From an uncultured Eubacteriales bacterium (GTDB taxonomy: Bacteria > Bacillota > Clostridia > Christensenellales > CAG-138): a stretch of DNA of 41,885 nt. The notes under the pieces were generated by a model, which did not search any database, was not told the origin of the DNA, and worked only from the letters and a program-made list of their open reading frames with translations. How positions within the stretch are numbered: position 1 is the stretch's first letter; each line of letters begins with the position of its first letter. The position numbers were made by a program, and so were the translations under genes. Positions 17,588 to 25,510 of the stretch are shown piece by piece. The stretch spans positions 1 through 41,885 of the forward strand of contig ONLX01000129.1 of assembly GCA_900318765.1 (NCBI GenBank), in the 5' to 3' direction.

Positions 17588-17908
17588 TTACTCCCATTCG
17601 ATCGCGCCGATGCTGTCGAGATACTGTTCGCTGTACTCGAGATAGTCGTCCACAAACCGCATACAGTACATTTTCTGATCCGGGAACTCCTTGGTCATCG
17701 TTTCGAACAGTGCATCAAACGCTGCGTCGTCATCGTATTCCGCGCCGTCGTTCACACCGCTCTTTTCCATGAATTCCTCATCGAGCGCCATGACCCGCGT
17801 CAGCATCGCATCGAGCACGTCGCTCGGCAGAATCAAAAAATCCCCTTGTTCCGTAAATTTGTTTAAGATAAATGCCTTTGCGTTTTCCAGGCTGTATTCC
17901 TCTTCCAT
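17588..17908 (-). CDS. Small acidic protein of unknown function
   Basis: 106 residues, strongly acidic and predicted mainly helical (SLENAKAFILNKFTEQGDFLILPSDVLDAMLTRVMALDEEFMEKSG...). There are no membrane segments, signal peptide or metal motifs. I do not recognise the family. Reality is supported by a strong AAGGAG before the ATG, its own promoter and a terminator 50 bases after the stop. It stands alone between the SpoIVFB-like and PadR transcripts. Confidence 0.75.
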   Translation of the reverse strand: MEEEYSLENAKAFILNKFTEQGDFLILPSDVLDAMLTRVMALDEEFMEKSGVNDGAEYDDDAAFDALFETMTKEFPDQKMYCMRFVDDYLEYSEQYLDSIGAIEWE

Positions 17909-17936
17909 ATCCTTCTCCTTTTTTGTTGATACGGAT

Positions 17937-17965
17937 AGTATAGCACGGAACGCGCAATCTTTCCA
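17937..17965 (-). promoter_or_regulatory. Promoter of the small acidic-protein gene
   Basis: Minus strand: TGGAAA (17965-17960), 17 bases, TATACT (17942-17937), about 28 bases before the ATG. The -35 is weak. Confidence 0.55.
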
Positions 17966-17968
17966 CCC

Positions 17969-18838
17969 CTATTTTTGCAGAATCCGGACGAGTGGGACCT
18001 CTCCGCCGTATTTGGCCATGCCGGCGAGCAGTTCTTCCTCTCCGATCAAGCCGATCCGCTCGCCCCGATCTCCGAGCACATGGACCATTGTATAGCGTCC
18101 GGATCGAATTTGCTCCATGGCCGTCTGTACCGTTTCCGTTCCGCTGAGCACAACCAAAAATACTTCCATCGCCCCTCCGCGATACAACGCCGTCCTGTGT
18201 TGCAGAATGCGCGGCACGCCGGACCTGCGCGCCTCAAAAAGGCTCTTCAGGCTCAGGAGCATCACGCCGGCCGGAAAGAGCAGAACGGTCGGTTCGAACC
18301 GATGCAGGCAAATGAGCCACAGGCCCCCGCCAATCAACAGAGCGCAGCCCAAAACGGTGATACACATCATTGTCGCTCGAACGCGCCGCTCCGGGATTCG
18401 ACGGACGAGAATACTGTTTAGAATCCGCCCGCCGTCAAGCGGAAAGATGGGCAGCAAGTTCCAGATTCCCATCCCGAGATGCATCTTCAGAAACGGCTCC
18501 GAGACGAAACCGCTTTCGGGGCGAACCCACAGCCACAGAGTGATCGCCGCTGCCGAAACAAAATTGGCGAGCGGTCCGGCAAACGCGATCACGGATTCGG
18601 TACGCACATCGCAAAGCGGTTCCATTCGAATCGATGCGCCGAACGGAAGCAGCCGCAATTCCTGCACCAGAGAGCCGAACCGTTTTGCAACCAGCAGATG
18701 GGCCGATTCATGAACCAAAAGGGTTAACCCTGCAAGCAATGCGGTCGGAAGCGGCGTGAGCAGCAGCACAAGAACTGCTGCCGCGACCGATTCCGGCGTC
18801 AGGGTCAGATCGGTATCCCCGATGCTACACAGACGCAT
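17969..18838 (-). CDS. Site-2 protease family protein, SpoIVFB-like
   Basis: 289 residues, almost exactly the length of B. subtilis SpoIVFB. The zinc motif HESAH is at 43-47 in a membrane helix. The third ligand is in NLLPIFPLDGGRIL (Asp135). The C-terminal 70 residues look like a CBS-type domain (VQTAMEQIRSGRYTMVHVLGDRGERIGLIGEEEL), as in SpoIVFB. That protease releases pro-sigma-K in the mother cell. The upstream partner resembles SpoIVFA, strengthening the call. The start at 18838 overlaps that gene by 14 bases and has only a weak ribosome site, so coupling is likely. Orthology to SpoIVFB is inference. Confidence 0.82.
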   Translation of the reverse strand: MRLCSIGDTDLTLTPESVAAAVLVLLLTPLPTALLAGLTLLVHESAHLLVAKRFGSLVQELRLLPFGASIRMEPLCDVRTESVIAFAGPLANFVSAAAITLWLWVRPESGFVSEPFLKMHLGMGIWNLLPIFPLDGGRILNSILVRRIPERRVRATMMCITVLGCALLIGGGLWLICLHRFEPTVLLFPAGVMLLSLKSLFEARRSGVPRILQHRTALYRGGAMEVFLVVLSGTETVQTAMEQIRSGRYTMVHVLGDRGERIGLIGEEELLAGMAKYGGEVPLVRILQK

Positions 18839-19460
18839 GCGGGTTCCGGATGGTCAGATCAAAATACTCGGACGGATCGAGCGGCTTTCCGTTTTGTTCA
18901 ATGGACAGGTAGATGCTGCGGCCGACAGGCACCGTCCCCAGCACCGCGTCCGCTTCAACCTGTTCCCCTGCCCGGACTGCAAAGGATTCGAATCCGTAGA
19001 GGACGATCTCCATTCCGTCCTCCCCTTGGAGCCGAAGATAATTGCCGTAGCGCTCCTCGGTTTCCGTCAGTACAACGGTTCCGCCGAATCCGGCATGGAC
19101 GTTCTCCTCCGCTGCGGTAAAGCGCACCATCTGCCGATCGCGCAGCAGTTCGACGTCGTTTGTGGCAACCGGAGCCGCCCATTTTTGTCCGACATTATCA
19201 ACAAATCGCAGCGAACCTGGCGCATCGGAAGGTACTGCCTCATCCATCGATTTACTGACCGTCACGGCTTCCGTCTGTACCGTCCCGGTTCCGACCCGAA
19301 TCGCTAGTGCGGCAAGTAACGCAGCCACGCAGACGCCCGCTTTCCAGATGGTTCCCTTCGGAAGTCCCGCACGCTCCTTCTTGGGCGCGGCGGACTCGAC
19401 ATGAAATGCCGTTACCGTTCCGACGGTGTTCCCGTGTATTTTCATTTCCTCCAATTTCAT
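18825..19460 (-). CDS. Membrane-anchored LytM/M23-like protein, SpoIVFA-like
   Basis: 211 residues. A cytoplasmic N-terminus of about 45 residues and one membrane segment (about 46-64, AGVCVAALLAALAIRVG) precede an extracytoplasmic LytM-like fold (VHAGFGGTVVLTETEERYGNYLRLQGEDGMEIVLYGFESFAVRAGEQVEADAVLGTV). The catalytic H-x-H of active M23 peptidases is not evident, as in SpoIVFA, which regulates SpoIVFB. The ATG at 19460 has GGGAGG upstream; an in-frame earlier codon at 19532 lacks one. It lies directly before the protease gene. Confidence 0.78.
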   Translation of the reverse strand: MKLEEMKIHGNTVGTVTAFHVESAAPKKERAGLPKGTIWKAGVCVAALLAALAIRVGTGTVQTEAVTVSKSMDEAVPSDAPGSLRFVDNVGQKWAAPVATNDVELLRDRQMVRFTAAEENVHAGFGGTVVLTETEERYGNYLRLQGEDGMEIVLYGFESFAVRAGEQVEADAVLGTVPVGRSIYLSIEQNGKPLDPSEYFDLTIRNPHASV

Positions 19461-19505
19461 ACGGCAGCCTCCCTTCGCGGGCGTTTTCTCCCGCCCCGAT
19501 ACCAA

Positions 19506-19534
19506 ACTGTATGCGAATCTGCCCGATTTCATGC
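19506..19534 (-). promoter_or_regulatory. Candidate sigma-E-type promoter of the SpoIVFA/FB-like pair
   Basis: Minus strand: CATACAGT (19513-19506) matches the sigma-E -10 consensus CATACAnT. GCATGAA lies 14 bases upstream (19534-19528) and matches only the first half of the -35 consensus. The spoIVF operon is sigma-E dependent in B. subtilis. Confidence 0.45.
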
Positions 19535-19537
19535 ATC

Positions 19538-19562
19538 AAAAAAGCTCCCCCATAGGGGGAGC
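19538..19562 (-). terminator. Intrinsic terminator after the L,D-transpeptidase gene
   Basis: GCTCCCCC/GGGGGAGC, a perfect 8-base-pair stem with an ATA/TAT loop, followed on the minus strand by TTTTTT. Confidence 0.92.
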
Positions 19563-19576
19563 AAAAAGACAGTCGC

Positions 19577-20575
19577 TTATTTTACCGGAACCTGCGTTGC
19601 CGCAACGTAGGGATAGTTCTTATCGACTTCGATATCCTCAATGCGCCAGTTATCGGTATACGGCGTCTTGCCGGGAATGATCTCGACGCGGTTTTCGGGA
19701 ACCGGAGCGAGCTTCAAGTTGGCGCGCACGTACTGCATTTCCTCGTCGTCCTTACGGCCCTCGCGCACCTCGCAAAGCGTATCATAACAGATGTTGTAGA
19801 AGATCCAGCGCGCATCCGGCACCGTCAGACGGACGCAGGCGTGCGATGCCTTCGATCCGAGGCTGTTATACACATTCTCCTGATAGGTACTGAGGTCGGA
19901 CTTGGTATACAGTACCGAATGGAAATACGTACGGCTGCGGATCAGAGACCAATACTGCGCATATTCCCGGCTGACCTTGAATTGCCCGAACCGGATCTTG
20001 ACCGGTTCCATATGCCAATCGCCCTGCCGCGTCTCGGACCCGACGCGCGTGCTGCCCGTTGAGCAGAGCATGTACCGTACGGGAACCGTATATTCTCCGT
20101 TCTCATCCTTCGAATACACCGCCACGATCTGCCAGAGCAGATCCACAACGATCTTGTACGTATCGGGCGGGGGATAGTATTTCGGAAGGATATACATACT
20201 TTCGTCCTTCGGATCCGCCGTGTTGATATCGTCAAAACTGCCGACCAGCTCTTCAAAGCTCATATTCACAGTCGGAGCATAATAGGAAAAAGGAATCTCC
20301 GTGGGCAACGGCGTCGGCGTCGGCAGCGGTGTTGCCGTCGGCGTCGGCGAAGGAATCGGCGTGAAGGTCGGCTCCTCGGTGGTCAAAGTAATCTGCGATT
20401 CAATGACCTGCGGCGTGGGCGCTGCGGATACGGCAGGCATCGTTACCGCAACCTCATCCGGCTGCTGCGCGGTGACGGCTACGGCTGTCTGCTGCGTGCA
20501 CCCCGCGGAAACGATCGTCAGCCCCGCAAGAATCCCCGCAATCCAATGTTGCAATTGTTTTGGAAATGTCCTCAT
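19577..20575 (-). CDS. Lipoprotein L,D-transpeptidase (YkuD domain)
   Basis: 332 residues. The signal peptide ends in a lipobox with Cys26 (IVSAGC). A threonine/proline-rich linker (about 52-95) leads to the YkuD domain (about 138-290). Conserved His219 and the catalytic Cys247 are in S-H-A-C-V-R, with Ala where most relatives have Gly. It would make or remodel 3-3 crosslinks in peptidoglycan outside the membrane. It stands alone between its own promoter and terminator. The ATG at 20575 has no Shine-Dalgarno sequence and lies 8 bases after a -10 box; see the leaderless finding. Confidence 0.9.
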   Translation of the reverse strand: MRTFPKQLQHWIAGILAGLTIVSAGCTQQTAVAVTAQQPDEVAVTMPAVSAAPTPQVIESQITLTTEEPTFTPIPSPTPTATPLPTPTPLPTEIPFSYYAPTVNMSFEELVGSFDDINTADPKDESMYILPKYYPPPDTYKIVVDLLWQIVAVYSKDENGEYTVPVRYMLCSTGSTRVGSETRQGDWHMEPVKIRFGQFKVSREYAQYWSLIRSRTYFHSVLYTKSDLSTYQENVYNSLGSKASHACVRLTVPDARWIFYNICYDTLCEVREGRKDDEEMQYVRANLKLAPVPENRVEIIPGKTPYTDNWRIEDIEVDKNYPYVAATQVPVK

Positions 20576-20583
20576 ATATTGTT

Positions 20584-20612
20584 ATTTTATCACATGCTCA
20601 TTTTTGCGTAAA
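20584..20612 (-). promoter_or_regulatory. Promoter abutting the L,D-transpeptidase ATG
   Basis: Minus strand: TTTACG (20612-20607), 17 bases ending in TGA (extended -10), TAAAAT (20589-20584), then 8 bases and ATG. Confidence 0.7.
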
Positions 20613-20663
20613 GGCGCATTTTGCGGCAATTTGTAAAACTTCTGCGAATTCCCGCTTCGATCG

Positions 20664-20685
20664 AAAAAAGCGGGCCGCGGCCCGC
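20664..20685 (-). terminator. Intrinsic terminator after the zinc-ribbon membrane gene
   Basis: GCGGGCC/GGCCCGC self-complementary stem (20670-20685), followed on the minus strand by TTTTTT. Confidence 0.88.
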
Positions 20686-20693
20686 ATCGATTC

Positions 20694-21155
20694 TCAGGTC
20701 TTGATAATGAACTTTTCCCCGCACTTGGAGCAGGTCACGCGAATCTTCCCCTTGTTTTTCGGGACGCGCAGCTGCTGACGGCATTTGGGGCAGCGGATAT
20801 AGCGATGCGTCTTCCGATTGTTCCAACGCTCCTTCCAGGATTCCCACTTGCGGCGCAGCTGATTCTTTCGGTAAACAAACTGCGTATTCTCCTTCTGCCG
20901 CTTATAAACGTTTCGTGAAAAGGCACGGAACAGGCTGTAAATGAACAGTCCGAGCCCGCATGCATAGGTCACCCAATACAGAATCCGAAACACCAGGGCA
21001 ACCGTCTCATTTCGACCGATCGACCCGGAGCTGATGATCGTAAACACCAGCGCAATCAAAACAAGGACGAGACCTGCGCCGTTGCAAAAACGGCTGAATT
21101 CATCTACGCCGTTTCTGCCTTGCATGAACCGAAGCAGACGTTCCCGAAATTTCAT
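20694..21155 (-). CDS. Two-helix membrane protein with C-terminal zinc ribbon
   Basis: 153 residues. Two membrane helices (about 26-45 and 55-80) are followed by a very basic segment (about 83-115) and a zinc ribbon with C-x2-C-x15-C-x2-C (RCPKCRQQ...TCSKCGEKF). The ribbon should lie in the cytoplasm. I do not recognise a named family. Preceded by GGGAGGT and 18 bases after the J-domain gene, so the two probably share a transcript; co-working on protein quality at the membrane is a guess. Confidence 0.82.
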   Translation of the reverse strand: MKFRERLLRFMQGRNGVDEFSRFCNGAGLVLVLIALVFTIISSGSIGRNETVALVFRILYWVTYACGLGLFIYSLFRAFSRNVYKRQKENTQFVYRKNQLRRKWESWKERWNNRKTHRYIRCPKCRQQLRVPKNKGKIRVTCSKCGEKFIIKT

Positions 21156-21173
21156 ATTCGTACCTCCCGTAAA

Positions 21174-21689
21174 TCAGTAGAAAAGATTGAGCAGCGGAGC
21201 GCAGATACAACGGCCGAATGAAAGCAGTATGAATCCGATGAACATCCAACGCAAGACGTTGAACAGTCCGCTCTGTGCACGAAATGTCTGCCGATTCTGC
21301 TCCCGACTGTTGAATTCGGTATCCCAACCGAACGGTTGCTCCTCTTCCTCCCGTTCCCGGCCGGTATAGGACCCGCCGTAATAGCCGTTGCCGGATTGTG
21401 TATAGGAGCGATTCCCGCTGTAATACCGATAGTAATTGGAAAACGGATCGCCGGCATTGGATTGCGAATACGCGTTCTGCGTCTGCGATGCCCGGTAAGC
21501 CTCCCGCTTCTCCGCCGTTTTGATCTGATCATACGCAACGTTGACTTCATTCATCCGCTGCGTTGCGGTCGGGTCGTTTGGGTTCAGATCGGGATGATAT
21601 TTCTTCGCAAGCTTGCGATACGCAATGCGAATTTCATCGTCCGTAGCGGTCTCGGGAACGCCGAGCACGGTATAGGGATTCTTTGCCAT
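21174..21689 (-). CDS. J-domain protein with C-terminal membrane helix
   Basis: 171 residues. The N-terminal J domain (1-65) has an intact HPD at 32-34 (KKYHPDLNPND). A Tyr/Ser/Gly/Asn-rich region (about 68-120) and one membrane helix (about 145-168) follow. It lacks the zinc-finger and substrate domains of DnaJ, so it is a specialised Hsp70 co-chaperone tethered to the membrane. Ribosome site AAGGAG. It heads a two-gene transcript with the zinc-ribbon protein. Confidence 0.88.
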   Translation of the reverse strand: MAKNPYTVLGVPETATDDEIRIAYRKLAKKYHPDLNPNDPTATQRMNEVNVAYDQIKTAEKREAYRASQTQNAYSQSNAGDPFSNYYRYYSGNRSYTQSGNGYYGGSYTGREREEEEQPFGWDTEFNSREQNRQTFRAQSGLFNVLRWMFIGFILLSFGRCICAPLLNLFY

Positions 21690-21719
21690 AGGCGCTCCTT
21701 TCCGATTACACTAATAGGT

Positions 21720-21748
21720 ATCTTACGCATTTTTTGACGATTCGTCAA
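21720..21748 (-). promoter_or_regulatory. Promoter of the J-domain gene with palindrome over the -35
   Basis: Minus strand: TTGACG (21748-21743), 17 bases, TAAGAT (21725-21720). The -35 is one arm of a 15-base palindrome, TTGACGA-n-TCGTCAA (21734-21748). Confidence 0.6.
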
Positions 21749-21806
21749 TGCTTTTCACAGGATTGTTTCAATTCGCTGCCCAGTTTTTCACAACCCGTTG
21801 TTTTGG

Positions 21807-21835
21807 AAAAGGAAGCGGCTTTTTTGCCGCTTCCT
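21807..21835 (-). terminator. Intrinsic terminator after groEL
   Basis: GGAAGCGGC/GCCGCTTCC, nine base pairs with a six-A loop, followed on the minus strand by TTTT. Confidence 0.85.
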
Positions 21836-21847
21836 TCGCACCTTTTC

Positions 21848-23500
<1,653 letters not shown>

Positions 23501-23785
23501 TTATTCTACGATGGCGAGAATATCGCCCTGTTTGACAATGATATACTCCTGGCCGTCGAGCTTGACTTCCGTGCCGGCATACTTCGTATAAACAACCTTA
23601 TCGCCAACCTTCACGACCATCTTGACTTCTTTCCCGTCCACAACGCCGCCCGGGCCGACTGCAACGACTTCCGCCGTCTGCGGTTTCTCCTTGGCGTTCC
23701 CCGCGAGCAGGATGCCGCCCTTGGAAACTTCTTCCGCCTCGATATTCCGGATCACGACGCGATCGAACAATGGATTGAATTTCAT
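23501..23785 (-). CDS. groES: 10 kDa co-chaperonin GroES
   Basis: 94 residues. It starts MKFNPLFDRVVIRNIEAEEVSKGGILLAGNAKEKPQ and contains the mobile-loop region and VVYTKYAGTEVKLDGQEYIIV. The ATG at 23785 has AGGAGG upstream; an earlier in-frame start would lie inside CIRCE and is rejected. It caps GroEL. It is the first gene of the groESL operon. Confidence 0.96.
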   Translation of the reverse strand: MKFNPLFDRVVIRNIEAEEVSKGGILLAGNAKEKPQTAEVVAVGPGGVVDGKEVKMVVKVGDKVVYTKYAGTEVKLDGQEYIIVKQGDILAIVE

Positions 23786-23808
23786 CTTAAAAACCTCCTG
23801 TTTTTGCT

Positions 23809-23835
23809 TTAGCACTCCGTTCTTTCGAGTGCTAA
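23809..23835 (-). promoter_or_regulatory. CIRCE operator (HrcA binding site)
   Basis: TTAGCACTC, nine bases, GAGTGCTAA: an exact match to the CIRCE inverted repeat. It lies between the promoter and the groES ribosome site. HrcA represses through CIRCE and is relieved when GroEL is occupied; hrcA itself is not in the window. Confidence 0.97.
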
Positions 23836-23846
23836 TCATTGTTCAC

Positions 23847-23875
23847 ATTATAGTCCCAAAGATAAGGGAAGTCAA
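23847..23875 (-). promoter_or_regulatory. Sigma-A promoter of groESL
   Basis: Minus strand: TTGACT (23875-23870), 17 bases, TATAAT (23852-23847). CIRCE begins about 11 bases downstream of the -10, overlapping the transcription start. Confidence 0.9.
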
Positions 23876-23998
23876 TCGGGGAATTGAAACGAAGTTGTGA
23901 ACTATGCTGCCCTGTCTCCTTAGGGCCGACTGCAAGTGCGTTCTCTCCCTCTTTATTCGGTTTTTTCAAAATTATTCGATTTTTTCAGAAAATAATGC

Positions 23999-24027
23999 TT
24001 GCAATACGGTTGACAATATGGTATACT
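23999..24027 (+). promoter_or_regulatory. Sigma-A promoter of rpsT
   Basis: TTGCAA at 23999-24004, 17 bases, TATACT at 24022-24027, about 55 bases before the start codon. A TTGACA lies inside the spacer but is too close to the -10 to serve as a -35. Confidence 0.75.
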
Positions 24028-24081
24028 TTCATCCGTTCGTAAAGTTTTTATGCGAATGAATCTGACAGGGGGTGAAATGCT

Positions 24082-24348
24082 TTGGCAAACATCAAGTCCG
24101 CAATCAAGCGTGCCAGAATTACGAAGGACGAGAATCTTCGCAATCGTATGGATAAATCCGCTCTGAAGACTTCCATCCGTCGGTTTGACGAATCCGTTGC
24201 CGCGGGCGACAAGGAAGCGGTTGAGCAGGCATATCTGAAGGCTGTTAAGACGGTTGATCAGAGTGCTTCCAAGGGCGTTATCCACAAGAACGCTGCGAAT
24301 CACAAAAAAGCACAGTTGGCAAAGAAACTTGCCGGTCTGAACGACTGA
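24082..24348 (+). CDS. rpsT: 30S ribosomal protein S20, TTG start
   Basis: 88 residues, rich in Lys and Arg: MANIKSAIKRARITKDENLRNRMDKSALKTSIRR and a helical end typical of S20. It binds 16S rRNA early in 30S assembly. The start is TTG at 24082 after AGGGGGTG; an ATG six bases earlier is out of frame. E. coli rpsT also starts with UUG, where the weak start takes part in autoregulation. It stands alone between its promoter and a terminator. Confidence 0.96.
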   Translation: MANIKSAIKRARITKDENLRNRMDKSALKTSIRRFDESVAAGDKEAVEQAYLKAVKTVDQSASKGVIHKNAANHKKAQLAKKLAGLND

Positions 24349-24378
24349 TCCCCGCATCGGATAAATTCTGAACGTGAA

Positions 24379-24402
24379 GGCTCCCATCTCGGGAGCCTTT
24401 TT
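24379..24402 (+). terminator. Intrinsic terminator after rpsT
   Basis: GGCTCCC/GGGAGCC with a five-base loop, then TTTTT. Confidence 0.93.
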
Positions 24403-24427
24403 CTTGCCTGCTTTTGTCGATTTCCTC

Positions 24428-24456
24428 TTTGCAGAAAGCCTCCTGTTTGTTATAAT
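24428..24456 (+). promoter_or_regulatory. Sigma-A promoter of galM-GH2
   Basis: TTTGCA at 24428-24433, 17 bases, TATAAT at 24451-24456, 22 bases before the galM ATG. Confidence 0.7.
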
Positions 24457-24478
24457 ACAGGAAGCGGAGGTGTTTGCT

Positions 24479-25501
24479 ATGATCGAATCTGAAGTATTTG
24501 GTACTTTTAAGGACGGCTCACCCGTCACACGGTATACGATGGTCAATCGCAGCGGCGTTCGCGCTTCGGTTCTGACGCTTGGCTGTACCCTTTATTCCCT
24601 GACCGTTCCTGCGGCCCACGGAGAAATCGACGTCGTTCTCGGATACGATACGCCGGAGGAATATGCAGCCAGGCGAACATACCTCGGCGCAATCTGCGGC
24701 CGGTTTGCAAACCGAATCCGGGGCGGAAAATTCCGGCTCGGGCAAAAAGCATATACGCTCGCCTGCAATGATGGGCCGAACCATCTGCACGGCGGTCCCG
24801 ACGGGTTTTCCTTCCGAAACTGGGCCGTAACGGGTACGACCGAACAGTCCGTCACGATGACGCTGTTCTCCGCAGACGGCGATGAAGGGTATCCCGGAAA
24901 TCTGACCGTTTCCGTAACCTATGCGCTGGACGATGACAATTCCCTGTCGATCCGCTACGAAGCCGAGTCGGATGCGGATACGATTCTCAACCTGACCAAC
25001 CATACCTACTGGAATCTGAACGGTCAGGGCAGCGGAACCGCGCTCGGGCATACGCTGCGCCTCCCGGGATCGTTCTATTGCCCGTGCGATCCGAACGGAT
25101 TGGTCACCGGCGAGTTGCTTCCTGTGGAGAATTCGCCGTTCGATTTTACGACGGAGCATACGCTTGCCGAGCGGTTCGATGAGCCCGACGCGCAATTAAA
25201 AAACGGAACCGGTTACGACCATTGTTATCTGTTGGACGGGCAGGAACCGATCGTTCTGAAAGGCGACAAAACAGGGATTGCGATGGAGATCACGACCGAT
25301 ATGCCTGCCGTTCAGCTCTATTCCGCAAATTTCCTGCATCCGCAAGGAGGCAAGGGCGGCGCTGCTTATGCCGAGCGCGACGCTGTATGTCTCGAAACGC
25401 AGCAGGTGCCCGACGCCCCGAACAACCCGCAATTTCCGTCCGCGCTGCTGAAAGCCGGCGAGCGCTTCATTTCCGAAACCCGGCATCATTTCATCTTTTA
25501 A
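24479..25501 (+). CDS. galM: Aldose 1-epimerase (mutarotase)
   Basis: 340 residues. The family markers YLGAICGRFANRIRGGKF and NLTNHTYWNLNG (catalytic histidine) are present, with FCPCDPNGLVTGEL-like residues (YCPCDPNGLVTGELLPV) and VCLETQQVPDAPNNPQFPS near the end. It interconverts alpha and beta anomers, usually of galactose, feeding galactokinase. The ATG at 24479 follows GCGGAGG. No signal peptide, so cytoplasmic. The GH2 glycosidase starts nine bases later on the same transcript, suggesting it works on the sugar that GH2 releases. Confidence 0.94.
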   Translation: MIESEVFGTFKDGSPVTRYTMVNRSGVRASVLTLGCTLYSLTVPAAHGEIDVVLGYDTPEEYAARRTYLGAICGRFANRIRGGKFRLGQKAYTLACNDGPNHLHGGPDGFSFRNWAVTGTTEQSVTMTLFSADGDEGYPGNLTVSVTYALDDDNSLSIRYEAESDADTILNLTNHTYWNLNGQGSGTALGHTLRLPGSFYCPCDPNGLVTGELLPVENSPFDFTTEHTLAERFDEPDAQLKNGTGYDHCYLLDGQEPIVLKGDKTGIAMEITTDMPAVQLYSANFLHPQGGKGGAAYAERDAVCLETQQVPDAPNNPQFPSALLKAGERFISETRHHFIF

Positions 25502-25510
25502 GGAGTTCCT

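Noticed and set aside
20285..20360. GC-rich near-repeat of GGCGTC/GGCAGC units
   Set aside because: It is the coding sequence of the Thr/Pro linker in the L,D-transpeptidase, not a separate repeat element.
24010..24027. TTGACA followed by TATACT before rpsT read as one promoter
   Set aside because: Only six bases separate them. TTGCAA at 23999 gives the proper 17-base spacing.
23953..24546. 197-codon open frame on the minus strand over rpsT
   Set aside because: Crosses rpsT, its terminator and the galM promoter; no ribosome site.
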